DNA from: Methanocaldococcus bathoardescens
GTDB taxonomy: Archaea > AGJL01 > Methanococci > Methanococcales > Methanocaldococcaceae
Length of the DNA stretch: 64,000 nt
Direction: 5' to 3'
Assembly (NCBI RefSeq): GCF_000739065.1
Contig: NZ_CP009149.1
Span: forward strand, 1,054,001 to 1,118,000
Positions 1 through 9,898 of this stretch are shown piece by piece (position 1 is the first letter of the stretch; every line of letters starts with the position of its first letter). The translations under genes were made by a program, and so were the position numbers. The notes under the pieces are model-generated. The model was given only the letters and a program-made list of their open reading frames with translations, was not told the origin of the DNA and searched no databases.

Positions 1-28
1 CCCCGAGGGCAATTAGTGTTGCATCCAT
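1..28 (-). CDS. mtrE: MtrE N-terminus (partial): tetrahydromethanopterin S-methyltransferase subunit E
   Basis: The minus strand reads Met-Asp-Ala-Thr-Leu-Ile-Ala-Leu-Gly from an ATG at 26-28, with a GGTGAT ribosome binding site just upstream (33-38), and then leaves the window. This matches the start of MtrE, a membrane subunit of the sodium-pumping methyl-H4MPT:CoM methyltransferase, the step before MCR. The mtr operon follows mcrA directly in Methanocaldococcus, which supports the call. Only nine residues are visible, so the identification rests on that short match plus context. Confidence 0.75.
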
Positions 29-72
29 TCCTATCACCTCATTTTACATAAAAGTTAGTTTTTATGGAGGTT

Positions 73-83
73 AATATATAAGG
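73..83 (-). promoter_or_regulatory. TATA box for the mtr operon
   Basis: The minus strand carries CCTTATATATT about 45-55 bases before the mtrE start codon, in an A+T-rich 220-bp gap after mcrA. The spacing is nearly that of the mcrB promoter in this window. It suggests that mtr has its own start in addition to any read-through from mcr. The rest of the gap (84-248) shows only A/T runs and no gene. Confidence 0.55.
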
Positions 84-248
84 TTTTCTATTTAGTTCTG
101 TTAAAATTCACTTAATTTTTATTTAACTTTCTTTTAGTTATGAAAAACATTCTAAATATCTAAAAACTAATCAAATCTTAATTTTTTGAATTTTATGTTT
201 TAATACTCTTAACAATGCCAACATAATAAAAAAATAAAAAATTTAGAT

Positions 249-1910
249 TTAGTGAGCTGGAATGATTGGGTCTCTCTCTCCAGCAGGTTCGAACTCTCTT
301 AAAGCACCTCTTGCGAACTCTTTTCTTGGATATCTGAAGTCGAATATCAATGATGGGTCTGCAAATGCAACTTTAATTAATGGGTTCAATGCGAATGCAT
401 CTCCTCTTGCTGAGTGTGCTGCTTGTGTAATTCCAGCATACTCTCCTTGGTGACCGACGTTCATTGCATAGTTTGGATAGTTTGGACCTCTTAACTCTAA
501 TGGTGAACCTTCGTCGTTTCTGAATGACAATGAGTTAGCAGCTCCACACTGGTCTTGCAAGTCGTATCCGTAGAATCCTAATCTACTGTGGTACTCTTTA
601 TGCAATATCTGGCTTAAGTACCATCCGTTAACTCCAGCGTTTGAGTTTCCAGTAGCTAATGCTACTGAAATACCTGATGCAGCAGCTGTAACTGCAGCTC
701 TTTGTGAACCTCCGAAGTGGTCTTCTAATAATGCTGGGAAGCTGTCGTATTGCTCTAATGCGTATAAGGTAACTTCTGTTGCAATGTCTTCAACAACATC
801 CATTGTAGCCTTTACACTGTTGCATCCACCATATTTCTTGGTTACATAGTCGTATCCGTAGTATGAGAAGTCATCTAAGATATCATCTGTATATGCTGCA
901 GTAGCGTACTGTGTAAATCCAACCCCTCCAGACATGTAACTTCCTAACCAGATTTGGTCATATAACATTGCCCCAGCAGCAACAACTTCTAATGACTGCT
1001 CAACAGGGTCGTCTGAAACTCTTGTTGTTTGAACAACGTCAGCTAAGATACCGAAGAACATTCCTCCTGGTTCATTTGGCCCTCTTGCTCTTCTTGCTGG
1101 TAAGAATGAAGCCATTTGAATGACATCTGCGTGCTTAGCTGCGTATGAGAAGTCAGCGATAGCAGCTTCCCCAGCACAGAGCTTGTATGCTGTAATGAAT
1201 GACATTCCAATCTGCATTGCACTCCATCTTGCGATTGTACCTCCATCACAAACTCTACCAACTAATGTTGGAACTCTTGAAACTTGGTATGTTCTCTTAC
1301 CAATTGCTTTCTTGATTTGCTCTGCTTGCTCTTCTGGGAATAACTTGTTGATGTCAATTAAGAATCTCTTGTCGATTTCATCTGCCAATTCGTCATCTCC
1401 AGTGAATATCTTAGCATAACAGTCCCAAACTAAACCAGGATGAACCTCAACCATGTGCTCTTGGACAACAGCCCCTCCTGGTAAAGCGTGGTTGATTGTC
1501 TCCATGTATTCGTTAATTGTTTCTGGTGTAACCTCTACCCCTAACCTTTTCTCTAATACAGCGTGAGCTGTATCCATCCCTACAATAACTGTTCTTCTTA
1601 TATCGTCCCAGAATTGCTGCATTGCAGCGTTGTTCATGAAGTGTAAATCGTCTCCTTCAACAATTGCATCTGTATTTGAAACTTTGTAAGGCATTAATTT
1701 TCTCTGACCTAATGGAACCCCAATATCCGGGTTGTAGAATGGAATTCCTCCTCTCTTTTCAATTAATTTTTGTGCTGCCTCAACGAATTCTCTCTTTCTT
1801 GCTGACTGTTTCCATCCACCGAAGATGTAGAACTTAGTGTATTTTTCTTTTGGGTCTTCTTCGAACTTCTCCTTTAATGCTTTTAAGAACAATCTTTTTT
1901 CAGCATCCAT
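249..1910 (-). CDS. mcrA: Methyl-coenzyme M reductase alpha subunit
   Basis: McrA (553 aa) forms the alpha2beta2gamma2 MCR with McrB and McrG. The enzyme makes methane from methyl-CoM and CoB in the cytoplasm using nickel cofactor F430. The axial nickel ligand Gln150 lies in GGAVVQ. The sites that carry modifications in other methanogens are present: His260 (KHADVI), Arg274 (PARRARG), Gln403 (GSQRAA), Gly448 (FYGYDLQ, the thioglycine) and Cys455 (LQDQC). All are offset by +3 from the M. marburgensis numbering. I chose the ATG at 1908-1910 rather than the in-frame GTG nine bases upstream, because that GTG is part of the AGGTGAG ribosome binding site. It is the last gene of mcrBDCGA, 134 bp after mcrG. 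Confidence 0.98.
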   Translation of the reverse strand: MDAEKRLFLKALKEKFEEDPKEKYTKFYIFGGWKQSARKREFVEAAQKLIEKRGGIPFYNPDIGVPLGQRKLMPYKVSNTDAIVEGDDLHFMNNAAMQQFWDDIRRTVIVGMDTAHAVLEKRLGVEVTPETINEYMETINHALPGGAVVQEHMVEVHPGLVWDCYAKIFTGDDELADEIDKRFLIDINKLFPEEQAEQIKKAIGKRTYQVSRVPTLVGRVCDGGTIARWSAMQIGMSFITAYKLCAGEAAIADFSYAAKHADVIQMASFLPARRARGPNEPGGMFFGILADVVQTTRVSDDPVEQSLEVVAAGAMLYDQIWLGSYMSGGVGFTQYATAAYTDDILDDFSYYGYDYVTKKYGGCNSVKATMDVVEDIATEVTLYALEQYDSFPALLEDHFGGSQRAAVTAAASGISVALATGNSNAGVNGWYLSQILHKEYHSRLGFYGYDLQDQCGAANSLSFRNDEGSPLELRGPNYPNYAMNVGHQGEYAGITQAAHSARGDAFALNPLIKVAFADPSLIFDFRYPRKEFARGALREFEPAGERDPIIPAH

Positions 1911-2044
1911 CGGGCTCACCTCTGTGAGGACGTTTTATTTTTATTTTATTTTTGGTTTTATTTAAGATTTTCTTAAGATTTTAAGTTTTTTGGTTTTTAA
2001 TTAGGAAAGAAAGTTTAATAGTTAAATAGGCATAGCCCCAAAGC

Positions 2045-2827
2045 TTAGAGTTTCTCGAAGACATCTTCAACTGGTAAGAATCCTCCCAAGGTTCTTGCTC
2101 TGTGGATTCTCTTAACGACTGTCAATAATTCTTCATCGTCTCTCATTGGAACTCCATCAATTCTGTAGATTGTTGTAATTTCTTTTAATTTCTCTTCTGG
2201 TAATGGTTCTCCAACATCTACTGGTTCATCTAATGGTCTTCCAACCTGGTCTTTAACATAGACAACGTGTCCTGTTTTCTCATCATAGACGTATCTCTGG
2301 AGAGCATCGAACATTAAACCGTTTTCATCTAATCTTAATGAGTGCCCGTGAACTGTAGCTCCTCTGATACCAATTCTTGCTGGGTCGAAGAATGCTGTAT
2401 CAATTAAGAAGTTCTTTGATAACGCTTCTAAGTCACTTTCCCTCATTTCAATAACTTGTCTTCCTGATAATGTACCGGTATCTACTCCTCTAAATCTCCA
2501 CATGTATGTTCTTGCTCTGTCGTATGGTTGAGCTGGAGCGAAGTACATTGAATCTGCGAACTGGATGTATCTAATTCTGTGTCCTTCTTTAGCTCCGTTG
2601 ATTGGCTCAACTAAATCTCTTACATAGTCCTCTGGCAAGTCCATCTCTTCTAATGGTGGGTGAACTGTTTTGTAATCTTCTCCTGGCTGTCTGTGACCCA
2701 TTATTTTAACAACATCATCATCTGGAATATCTCTTAACTTTTCTAACTGAACATCTGGGTTCATGTGGTCTCTTCTATTTTGAGCAATTTTTGTTTGACC
2801 TGGGTAGAACTGTGGCTTGTATGCCAT
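2045..2827 (-). CDS. mcrG: Methyl-coenzyme M reductase gamma subunit
   Basis: McrG (260 aa) is the small structural subunit of MCR and contributes to the F430 and substrate channel. The N-terminus MAYKPQFYPGQTKIAQNRR and the segment GRQVIEMRESDLEALSKNF are typical, and the length is normal for the family. A GAGGTGAT ribosome binding site sits five bases before the ATG. It starts ten bases after the mcrC stop and is clearly co-transcribed with it. Confidence 0.98.
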   Translation of the reverse strand: MAYKPQFYPGQTKIAQNRRDHMNPDVQLEKLRDIPDDDVVKIMGHRQPGEDYKTVHPPLEEMDLPEDYVRDLVEPINGAKEGHRIRYIQFADSMYFAPAQPYDRARTYMWRFRGVDTGTLSGRQVIEMRESDLEALSKNFLIDTAFFDPARIGIRGATVHGHSLRLDENGLMFDALQRYVYDEKTGHVVYVKDQVGRPLDEPVDVGEPLPEEKLKEITTIYRIDGVPMRDDEELLTVVKRIHRARTLGGFLPVEDVFEKL

Positions 2828-2836
2828 ACAATCACC

Positions 2837-3439
2837 TCAATTTAAGTTTAAATGAAGTTTTATTTTTCTTATTATCTCATCAATCTTACTTTGAGGACAA
2901 GATTCTCCTCTAATCACCCCAGTTACAATATCAACAACTGTCCCTTCAGTTTTAGGTTCCAAAGGCATAACATCTCTTGTCTTTATTCCATATTTAGCAA
3001 GATCTTCCATATCTACAGGAGCTTGACAGACAATAATTGTTGGAATTTTTACATATTTTAAGAGAAGACCAGCTTTATAGACGACATGACTAATAACGTT
3101 TCCGAAATGGACAACACAGAGCTTGTGTCTATTTATTTGCTCTGCTTCTTCTGGTTTAATACCAAAGGTAGAGCCTAAAGCTCCTCTTGGAGCATCGTGT
3201 GGAATTCCTGAACCAGCATTTAATACAAGAACACTTGTTTGAATCCCTGCCTCTCTTATTCCATAAGTTATCTCACATACAGGTTTTGTTATATGCCTCC
3301 TCCCTGGTGACATCGCTACAACTACTACATCATTTTTTAACGCCTCTGCAAATGTCCCTCTCTGCGCTAATCCTCCCCCCTCTCCTAAACCCATCACTGA
3401 TCTACAATCCACAATTTGCTCTCTTCTTCCTACTGGCAT
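2837..3439 (-). CDS. mcrC: MCR operon protein C (MCR activation component McrC)
   Basis: McrC (200 aa) is not a subunit of mature MCR. In other methanogens it has been found in the ATP-dependent complex that reductively activates F430 nickel. The sequence [29 protein letters not shown] opens the protein and is a recognisable McrC N-terminus; [23 protein letters not shown] follows. A GAGGA ribosome binding site precedes the ATG. The gene begins one base after the mcrD stop, which implies translational coupling. Confidence 0.95.
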   Translation of the reverse strand: MPVGRREQIVDCRSVMGLGEGGGLAQRGTFAEALKNDVVVVAMSPGRRHITKPVCEITYGIREAGIQTSVLVLNAGSGIPHDAPRGALGSTFGIKPEEAEQINRHKLCVVHFGNVISHVVYKAGLLLKYVKIPTIIVCQAPVDMEDLAKYGIKTRDVMPLEPKTEGTVVDIVTGVIRGESCPQSKIDEIIRKIKLHLNLN

Positions 3440-3440
3440 A

Positions 3441-3932
3441 TTATTCCTCTTTTTCTTCTTCTTTTTCTACAACTGTAACAGAGTTAGCCATTCTACTTCT
3501 TGAGTCAACCATTCCTATCAATCTTCTATCCATCTCATTTATTAGGAAGACTCCATCTTCACCATATTTAATGTAATCAGTAACTGTTGGCCTATCTTTC
3601 AAGAATTTGCCAACTCTCAAATTATATCCAAATGGAAACATTTCTTTGCATATAGCATCTAACTTATCCAACTCACTGTCATCACTGAGAGTTATCCAAA
3701 ATCTCCCTACCATCACTGTAAGCTCTACTGGGACCCCTTTAACGTTTATTATCTTTCTCTCTGTGTGATTCACTGGCAAACCTCTTGCTGGTCCATAAGT
3801 GATAACTTTAGGGAGGGACTGACCGTGGATTACTACCCTCTCCACGGTCTTTAAGTCATATATTTTGTTAAGAAATTTTTCAGTAGTAGAAGCTTTTAAA
3901 TACCTATGTGGGAAGATTTCAACTTCAATCAT
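3441..3932 (-). CDS. mcrD: MCR operon protein D
   Basis: McrD (163 aa) is thought to bind apo-MCR and help F430 delivery or assembly; it is absent from the mature enzyme. The start [20 protein letters not shown] is typical. I use the ATG at 3930-3932, because an upstream GTG in frame is part of the AAGTGAT ribosome binding site. The C-terminus is a run of Glu/Lys. It lies 30 bp after mcrB and one base before mcrC. Confidence 0.95.
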   Translation of the reverse strand: MIEVEIFPHRYLKASTTEKFLNKIYDLKTVERVVIHGQSLPKVITYGPARGLPVNHTERKIINVKGVPVELTVMVGRFWITLSDDSELDKLDAICKEMFPFGYNLRVGKFLKDRPTVTDYIKYGEDGVFLINEMDRRLIGMVDSRSRMANSVTVVEKEEEKEE

Positions 3933-3962
3933 TACAATCACTTAAAATTTTACTTATAAAAT

Positions 3963-5297
3963 TTAGATTTTATCTTTAACTTCTAATGCTCCTTTTATGA
4001 CATATTTCAATGGTTCTCTGAATTCATCAATTGCACTGAAGACAGTTCCTACTAATGCTGATGTTCTTTCAACTGAGAACATCTGGGTTCCAGCATCTAA
4101 ACACATTGCAGCTACAGCACATGGGATAGCAAATCCTTTTGAGTGTCTTGTAACGATGTGGTTTCCGTTGAAGATACCTGGCCCTCCTCCTCCGTAGATT
4201 GAGTGACTAAAGAATGAGAATCCAACTGCTGTACCTTCACATCTACCGAAGTCAACTCCTGGTAATCCAGTTTCGTATTCTAAGATATCGTTGTAGTAGA
4301 GAACTGTTGATGCAACGTTTTGTGCTGCTCTTGCAGCTCCAACGTTAACAATAACTGCAGCAATTAAACCAGCAGCTGCGTAAGCGTTCCACTTAGCAAC
4401 ATCAACTGGTTTATACATTGTGAATCCTGATGGTAATTTCTTGTCTTCTTTAATAACTCCATCTTCTAAAGCTCTCTCAACAACTGAAGCTACTACTGTA
4501 CCAACAGTTCCATTCTTACCGTTTGCTTTTACTAAGTCAATTACTAAGTTGTCTGCGTTTAATCCTTGGTAAGCTAAACCTAATAAGTGTAATCTTTCGA
4601 ATAATCCGACTGCATCTCCCATTTCAAACATTGCTGTTTGTTCCATAATTGAAGCGAATGCAACAGCGTTCATAACATTTTTCTTTGTACATGCAGCGAA
4701 GTGGTTTGCCATAATGTTTCTTAATGCATAACCCGGACATTCTAATGATAATGGGCTACCTAATAAAGCGGCGATGTTTGAACCTTTCATTGTAACTTCG
4801 TGTGGGTATCCACCTAAAACAGCTGCGTGAACCATTGGAGCATCGAACATATCAACATCAAATGTTCTGATGATAGCTTCTTTTAATGCCTGACCTGTGA
4901 CTAAAACAGAAACTGAATACTCTGCAGCAACATCTAATCTTCTTGTTGGAATTTGAACAGCCATCTGTTTTCCATCGTTGATTAATTTGACTGATGTATC
5001 GTCATCTTCTGAAACTCTAACAACTTTTTCAACATATTCAGCGATTGTTTCAGCGTTTTCAACAATTGGTAAATCTAACTCTCTTCCTTTAATCATACAA
5101 CCTTTTCCACCAACTTGCCCAGTTCTTAAAGCGTTTTCTATACCTGCTAAGTTAACTGCTACTGTCCTCTTAACGTCTTTAACTAACTTCTGAATTGTTG
5201 GGTTGTGCAATGGGCTAATAGCTTCTAATGGAACGTTTTCTTCTACTAAGTTACCTTTCTCGTCATACAAGTTTATTGTGTCTTTATACTTTACCAT
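3963..5297 (-). CDS. mcrB: Methyl-coenzyme M reductase beta subunit
   Basis: McrB (444 aa) is the beta subunit of MCR and forms part of the CoB/CoM channel and F430 pocket. The segments [20 protein letters not shown] and [14 protein letters not shown] near residues 360-395 are hallmarks of the family. The ATG at 5295-5297 follows a GGAGTGAT ribosome binding site; a longer in-frame start would include that site. It is the promoter-proximal gene of the mcr operon and has a clear TATA element 42-53 bases upstream. Confidence 0.98.
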   Translation of the reverse strand: MVKYKDTINLYDEKGNLVEENVPLEAISPLHNPTIQKLVKDVKRTVAVNLAGIENALRTGQVGGKGCMIKGRELDLPIVENAETIAEYVEKVVRVSEDDDTSVKLINDGKQMAVQIPTRRLDVAAEYSVSVLVTGQALKEAIIRTFDVDMFDAPMVHAAVLGGYPHEVTMKGSNIAALLGSPLSLECPGYALRNIMANHFAACTKKNVMNAVAFASIMEQTAMFEMGDAVGLFERLHLLGLAYQGLNADNLVIDLVKANGKNGTVGTVVASVVERALEDGVIKEDKKLPSGFTMYKPVDVAKWNAYAAAGLIAAVIVNVGAARAAQNVASTVLYYNDILEYETGLPGVDFGRCEGTAVGFSFFSHSIYGGGGPGIFNGNHIVTRHSKGFAIPCAVAAMCLDAGTQMFSVERTSALVGTVFSAIDEFREPLKYVIKGALEVKDKI

Positions 5298-5338
5298 AGG
5301 AATCACTCCCACATATTGGTTCGTTATTAGTTATTACA

Positions 5339-5350
5339 TTTTATATATAT
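5339..5350 (-). promoter_or_regulatory. mcr operon promoter (TATA box)
   Basis: The minus strand reads GGATATATATAAAATG across this site, a strong archaeal TATA element. At about 45 bases from the mcrB start it implies a 20-25 base leader. It lies only 30 bp from a second TATA box facing the opposite way (5381-5390), so the two promoters may influence each other. Confidence 0.7.
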
Positions 5351-5380
5351 CCAATTTTTCATTTGAATAAAATCGTAAGG

Positions 5381-5390
5381 TTTATATAGT
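5381..5390 (+). promoter_or_regulatory. TATA box facing mmp10
   Basis: The plus strand reads CGTAAGG then TTTATATAGT. The nearest plus-strand gene is mmp10 at 5556, so a transcript starting about 25 bases downstream would have a leader of roughly 150 bases. The surrounding sequence is almost the same as the S-layer promoter at 28356-28376 (TCGTAAG, one base, TTTATATAGTAG). Confidence 0.6.
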
Positions 5391-5426
5391 AGATAGATTT
5401 GGAATTTACAGACAAAGTTTAAAATT

Positions 5427-5462
5427 ATAGGATAAAATTATAGGATAATATAAAATAGGATA
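5427..5462 (+). repeat. Three ATAGGATA repeats in the mmp10 leader
   Basis: ATAGGATA occurs at 5427-5434, 5440-5447 and 5455-5462, spaced 13 and 15 bases apart, each followed by an A/T-rich stretch. The repeats lie between the plus-strand TATA box and mmp10. They could be a protein-binding array or simply slippage in A+T-rich DNA. Confidence 0.6.
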
Positions 5463-5555
5463 ATATAAAAATTCAATAATTTTTTGGTGAAAAACTTATT
5501 ATAAAATTTTCTATCTGAAATTTTTTATTAAAAATAATCACTATAGTGTGGAATT

Positions 5556-6803
5556 ATGAAAGAAGCTAATTTATTAATAGATTTGAAAGGAGAGCCGGGA
5601 ATTAATTGTAATGGATTTTGTAAGTTCTGTTATTTTAGAAAAGTCAATAAAAACAATCCACAGCCATTTGGATGTAGATATTGCCAATTTACAGTTGGTT
5701 GTGATTACTGCACATACTCAGTTAGAGAAATAAATGGTGATTTCATTCCATTACCGTTTGCATTAATGGAAGTGCAGAGCAATCTACTATTTAAAAGATA
5801 CAATAAAGTCAACATTACTGGAGGAGGAGATGTTAGCTGTTATCCTCAATTAGAAGAGCTCTGCAAATTTATAAGCAATATGGGATTAAAGATTCATCTT
5901 GGCTATACCTCAGGAAAGGGTTTTGATAATGTAGAGATAGCAAAAAATTTAGTTGATTATGGTGTTGATGAAGTCACATTTTCGGTTTTTTCAACAAATC
6001 CCAAGCTTAGGAAAGAATGGATGAATGATAAAAACGCTGAAACTGCCTTAAAATGTTTAAAATATTTTTGTGAGCATTGTGAGGTTCATTGTGCAATAAT
6101 TGTTATTCCAGGAGTTAATGATGGTGAAGAATTAAAGAAAACAGTTTCTGATTTAGTTGATTGGGGAGCTAAGGCAGTTATATTAATGAGATTTGCAAAT
6201 AGTGAAGAGCAGGGTCTTATTTTAGGAAATTCTCCATTAATTGAAGGAATAAAAACTCATTCAGTTGAAGAATTTAAAAATATAGTTGATGAAGTCCATA
6301 ATGAGTTTGGGGATTATATTAGAGTTACTGGAACTCCCCTTCACGACCCAGTTGCTGGAACCCCATTTGCATTAGCTAAAGAGGAAAATAGAAACATCTT
6401 AGAGAAGTTAAAAAATAAAATAAATGGGGAAGCAACAATAATAACTGGAAATGTTGCATATCCATTCTTAAAAAAGATTTTTGATGAAACATATGTAAAT
6501 GTTGTTAAGGTTAATAAAGATATTGCCGACTTAATAACAGCTAAAGATTTAGAAAAATTAAATTTAAAAGATGTTAAAGAAACAGTTTTTATTCCTCCAA
6601 AGGCGTTTGTGCATGATAAAGTTGCTGAAAATATTTTAAGTAGGGATGGGATAGATAGAATAGTTGTTAGGGGAGTAGAGCAATTAACATTAGATGGGGA
6701 AGTTAGTGGAATATATAGCAAAGAAGAAGCATTAAAATTTGAGATTGAAGCATTTGAGGAATTAATTGGCATGATTAATTTCTTTGGAATAAAAAAACAA
6801 TAA
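5556..6803 (+). CDS. mmp10: Mmp10: cobalamin-dependent radical SAM arginine methyltransferase for McrA
   Basis: The 415-aa protein opens with the radical SAM motif Cys18-x3-Cys22-x2-Cys25 (CNGFCKFC). Four further cysteines (40, 43, 49, 52) match the mononuclear-iron loop described for Mmp10, and GGGDVSCYP follows. Mmp10 C-methylates the MCR arginine that corresponds to Arg274 of the McrA encoded here, using SAM and a corrinoid. Length and cysteine layout fit characterised Mmp10 proteins. It is divergent from mcrB and convergent with mfnF (10-bp gap). Function is inferred from homology and from its position beside its substrate's operon. Confidence 0.9.
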   Translation: MKEANLLIDLKGEPGINCNGFCKFCYFRKVNKNNPQPFGCRYCQFTVGCDYCTYSVREINGDFIPLPFALMEVQSNLLFKRYNKVNITGGGDVSCYPQLEELCKFISNMGLKIHLGYTSGKGFDNVEIAKNLVDYGVDEVTFSVFSTNPKLRKEWMNDKNAETALKCLKYFCEHCEVHCAIIVIPGVNDGEELKKTVSDLVDWGAKAVILMRFANSEEQGLILGNSPLIEGIKTHSVEEFKNIVDEVHNEFGDYIRVTGTPLHDPVAGTPFALAKEENRNILEKLKNKINGEATIITGNVAYPFLKKIFDETYVNVVKVNKDIADLITAKDLEKLNLKDVKETVFIPPKAFVHDKVAENILSRDGIDRIVVRGVEQLTLDGEVSGIYSKEEALKFEIEAFEELIGMINFFGIKKQ

Positions 6804-6813
6804 AAATATTATT

Positions 6814-7797
6814 TTACTTATTTAATTGTTTTTGCAATAATTTAGCTACAGCAAAACTTGGAGTTGCTAAGGAAACATCTTTACCATAGGTTTCTTTTAT
6901 TGATATTATGTTATATCCTTCTAAGGCATCTTTCAATATTTCTTCACCTAAACCAGTTATAACAATATCATTTAAATTAAATCTTTTTGAGATAGCATCA
7001 ACATTCTCCCTAATTAAGTTTAAGAGATTATTATAAAGTTTATTGGCAAAATCTATTAGTTCACTATCACTAACCATTTCTCTATCAGCACATAAAACTC
7101 TCGCCAATCTTGTTAAGCAGCTTTCAAAATCTTTTCCAGCTCCATCTGGAGTGTCGCAGGTATAATCTTCTTCTGTAATTTTATTTAAAATTAAAGAAAT
7201 ATCAGCTGTAATAGCAAAGTATTCTGAAGATAAATTAGTCAATTTTCCTCTAAAATCTATTTTGTTAGCTAAAAAACTAACTGGAGTTCTTAAAGTTCCT
7301 ACATAAACAAGCTGGTTATTCATCATCCTATCCAAATCTGTTTTTTCAGCTAAAACATTCTTATTTTTTATTGGAATTATATCTGTGGTTGTAGAACCCA
7401 TATCAACTAAAATACAACTTTCATTTATAAATTCTGAAACTAATTTGGCAGTAGCCATCCAATTTGATGCTGAAACATCTAAATAGTTTTTCTTAGCTTC
7501 TTCTGATGTCAAAAAATTTCCATTAACATCAAACACATAAATTGGACAGTCAAAGGAACTTTCAACTTTATTTATTATATCTTCAACGCCTTCTTTTTTT
7601 GTTTTGTAGCAGTCAGCTAATTCAGCAGTCATAACTAAGGCAACATAATCAACATTATTATTATAGTTTTTTAATAAATTCACCAGTTCATCTTTTTTCT
7701 TCCACATAGGGAAATAGATGTGATGAATTTTGTAATTATCCCCTTCAATCTCTGTGATTTTTGTATTAGCTCCGCCAATATCTATTCCCAAAATCAT
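6814..7797 (-). CDS. mfnF: MfnF: methanofuran biosynthesis condensing enzyme
   Basis: This 327-aa ASKHA/hydantoinase-like protein starts MILGIDIGGANTKITE (phosphate-binding loop) and has a second loop ILVDMGSTTTDIIP near residue 125. The family was first annotated as an H4MPT-linked C1-transfer protein. The M. jannaschii orthologue joins the aminomethylfuran phosphate to gamma-glutamyltyramine to form the methanofuran core (recalled). The ATG at 7795-7797 is preferred because GGTGAAAATT directly precedes it. mfnD lies elsewhere in this window (33813). Confidence 0.85.
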   Translation of the reverse strand: MILGIDIGGANTKITEIEGDNYKIHHIYFPMWKKKDELVNLLKNYNNNVDYVALVMTAELADCYKTKKEGVEDIINKVESSFDCPIYVFDVNGNFLTSEEAKKNYLDVSASNWMATAKLVSEFINESCILVDMGSTTTDIIPIKNKNVLAEKTDLDRMMNNQLVYVGTLRTPVSFLANKIDFRGKLTNLSSEYFAITADISLILNKITEEDYTCDTPDGAGKDFESCLTRLARVLCADREMVSDSELIDFANKLYNNLLNLIRENVDAISKRFNLNDIVITGLGEEILKDALEGYNIISIKETYGKDVSLATPSFAVAKLLQKQLNK

Positions 7798-7878
7798 AAT
7801 TTTCACCATGAAAAATTTATTAACTCAAAATGGTTATTCTAATTTCTAAGCTAATACTAAAAGTTGAGGGATAGGTAT

Positions 7879-8940
7879 ATGAATACTTTTGCTGAGATTC
7901 AAAAGTTGTATAGGGAATACTATAGCTTTGCAATAAAAAACAATATCCTTGAAATTCCTGAAGGTATTGAATATAGAGAATTTGGATACGGTTATTTAAA
8001 AAAAGTTGATAATAGAAACCTATCTTTTAAAAATGAAAGAGAATATAAAGATTGGGTATTAAAAAACGCTCCCCTGCACTTTTACAAATCCTTAGCTTAT
8101 ATGCTATATCCAAACAAATCAGGCGGAGCGGCTAAAAAAGGTATATTTAAGAGAGAATTAGCGTTTGACATAGATGTACATAAAACAAAAAGATGTAAGC
8201 ACGATGAAGATTGGATTTGTAAATATTGTTTAGAAGAAGCAAAAAATCAAGCTATTTACTTAATTGAAGAATTTTTAATTCCTGATTTTGGTTTAAATGA
8301 AGAAGATTTAAAGATTGTGTTTAGTGGAAATAGGGGATATCACATCTATATAAAACCAAAAGATGAAAAAATTAGAGACATTATTGAAAACTACTCAAAA
8401 GAGGATAGGAGATTTTTAATAGACTATATATTAGGAGAAAATTTAAATCTAAATTCAGTTGGTAGCGGTTGGAGAAGAAGATTGATAAAAGTAATTAAAG
8501 AAAGAGATAAAAGGATATCAACAAAAAAACTTGAAAAAGAAAAAAATTGGAAAAAAGTTATTGATAATTTAAAGAGCAAAAATAAAATTTACAATATTAT
8601 CGAAGAAACTAAAAATAAACTTGAATTGGATGAAAAAGTTATGGATGATGATATAAGGCTTTTGAGGGTTATAAATTCTCTACATGGCTATACTGGCTTT
8701 ATTGTTAAGCCATTGAATAGCTTAGATAAGTTAAAAAAATTCAATCCATTAAAAGATGCCGTATTTAAAAATTTTGAAAATAAATTGTATGAGATTAATA
8801 TATTTGATGATAGAAAATTCGAAATTGAAATATGTGGAAAAAAATACAACAATAAAAGTAAAAAAATTACCGGCTCTGCTTTGCTATATTTATTTGGGCA
8901 TAATATTAAATTTGAATTACTTGAATCCTATAGGATTTAA
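7879..8940 (+). CDS. priS: DNA primase small (catalytic) subunit
   Basis: PriS (353 aa) makes primers for replication together with PriL. The catalytic aspartates are in ELAFDIDVH (Asp97, Asp99). A Cys106/His108/Cys114/Cys117 cluster (CKHDEDWICKYC) is the family's zinc knuckle, and SGNRGYHIYI is the conserved nucleotide-binding motif. I chose the ATG at 7879 after GGGATAGGTAT instead of a TTG five codons upstream. It is divergent from mfnF and convergent with the DUF166 gene. Confidence 0.95.
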   Translation: MNTFAEIQKLYREYYSFAIKNNILEIPEGIEYREFGYGYLKKVDNRNLSFKNEREYKDWVLKNAPLHFYKSLAYMLYPNKSGGAAKKGIFKRELAFDIDVHKTKRCKHDEDWICKYCLEEAKNQAIYLIEEFLIPDFGLNEEDLKIVFSGNRGYHIYIKPKDEKIRDIIENYSKEDRRFLIDYILGENLNLNSVGSGWRRRLIKVIKERDKRISTKKLEKEKNWKKVIDNLKSKNKIYNIIEETKNKLELDEKVMDDDIRLLRVINSLHGYTGFIVKPLNSLDKLKKFNPLKDAVFKNFENKLYEINIFDDRKFEIEICGKKYNNKSKKITGSALLYLFGHNIKFELLESYRI

Positions 8941-8992
8941 CGCACTAATGGTATAAAACTTTAAGAAAAAGTTAATCAAAAATTAGGGTATA

Positions 8993-9015
8993 CCAATAGG
9001 GCGTAGCCCCTATGG
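8993..9015. terminator. Hairpin between convergent priS and DUF166 genes
   Basis: CCAATAGGGC, a GTA loop and GCCCCTATGG form an imperfect hairpin with a GGGC/GCCC core. It overlaps the stop codon of the minus-strand gene and lies 53 bp beyond priS. A role as a bidirectional terminator or transcript-end stabiliser is a guess; no T-run follows it immediately. Confidence 0.4.
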
Positions 9016-9672
9016 AATTTGAATTACTTCAATGCCTTTAACTAAAATCTTTCCAGCTTTTGTTTTCTTTCCCTCTTTCTCTACAAAAAGCCTTATTTTT
9101 CCAGCCCTACAAAAGTGTTGAACTCTCAAACCAATATCTATTAAAGTTTTGTCATTAAACTCTCTTCCAATAAATTCTTTTAGTGTTTCAGAAGTTGAAC
9201 CACATGGAGCCTCTCTTAAAACATCAATTTTTTCAATTTTATTATTTTTAATGTATAATTTTACTTTTGGTCTTCCAAAATATTTTAGAAATTCTTTTAA
9301 TTGAGGATAATTATCTAAATAATCTTTTAGTTCATCTTTGTCGATATCACACATTAAATATGGACAGAAAGCATTTCCAAAACTCTCTACCTGTTTTTTA
9401 AATCCTTCTCCTTTCCAAGCTCCAACAAGAACAAAAGCTTTATTGTTGAGCTCTTTTATCTTTCTAACAAGTTCATAGGTTAGGTCAGGATTTAGAGTGT
9501 AAGTTATAAATAAATCATAATTTTTTAATTTTTCAATTGTATCTTCACTTATTGTTATTTCATCAAAATCTCCATAATATTTAACAGTTATAAAATCATA
9601 TGGAAATTTTGATTTAATTGTTTTATAAGCCCTTTCTCCATAAGTTCCATCGGTTAAAATAGCAACCTTCAC
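9010..9672 (-). CDS. DUF166 family protein
   Basis: This 220-aa cytoplasmic protein begins VKVAILTDGTYGERAYKTI from a GTG with a GGTGA site upstream. It looks like the archaeal DUF166 family, sometimes loosely annotated as thymidylate-synthase-like without proof. Conserved Cys-containing segments appear at the C-terminal half: EAPCGSTSETLKEF and LRVQHFCRAGKIRLF. The Rossmann-like N-terminus and these cysteines suggest a redox or metal-binding protein, but I do not know its function. Confidence 0.75.
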   Translation of the reverse strand: MKVAILTDGTYGERAYKTIKSKFPYDFITVKYYGDFDEITISEDTIEKLKNYDLFITYTLNPDLTYELVRKIKELNNKAFVLVGAWKGEGFKKQVESFGNAFCPYLMCDIDKDELKDYLDNYPQLKEFLKYFGRPKVKLYIKNNKIEKIDVLREAPCGSTSETLKEFIGREFNDKTLIDIGLRVQHFCRAGKIRLFVEKEGKKTKAGKILVKGIEVIQIP

Positions 9673-9722
9673 ACTTTCACCATATATTTAAATTAATAAA
9701 TATATTATGCTAAAAATAAAAA

Positions 9723-9798
9723 TGGTAGCCCGGCGCGGATTCGAACCGCGGTCCCGGGGTCCAAAGCCCCGGATGATAGGCCACTACACCACCGGGCT
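9723..9798 (-). tRNA. tRNA-Gln (TTG anticodon)
   Basis: The minus strand folds into a cloverleaf. The acceptor stem is AGCCCGG/CCGGGCT and the anticodon loop CTTTGGA is closed by CCGGGG/CCCCGG. The T loop is GGTTCGAATCC. The encoded 3' CCA occupies 9723-9725, and a T-rich stretch follows on the transcribed strand. No intron is present. Confidence 0.97.
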
Positions 9799-9837
9799 AC
9801 ACCAGACGTAAGCAATTTAATAAATACTAAGAAGGGG

Positions 9838-9870
9838 TATATATACTTTTCGGCGTAATGTTTATATATA
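9838..9870. promoter_or_regulatory. Back-to-back promoters of the two tRNA genes
   Basis: On the minus strand CCGAAAAG followed by TATATATAC gives a near-ideal BRE plus TATA box for tRNA-Gln. On the plus strand TTTATATATAAG at 9861-9872 is placed about 30 bases before tRNA-Thr. The two TATA boxes are about 10 bp apart, so TBP/TFB could hardly occupy both at once. Confidence 0.75.
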
Positions 9871-9898
9871 AGTGATAGTAATTTAACTATGCTAAGGT

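Noticed and set aside
1120-1419. Long plus-strand frame inside mcrA
   Set aside because: Antisense shadow of a highly biased gene; the composition is not protein-like and there is no ribosome binding site. Other frames antisense to, or overlapping, recognised genes were left out for the same reason.
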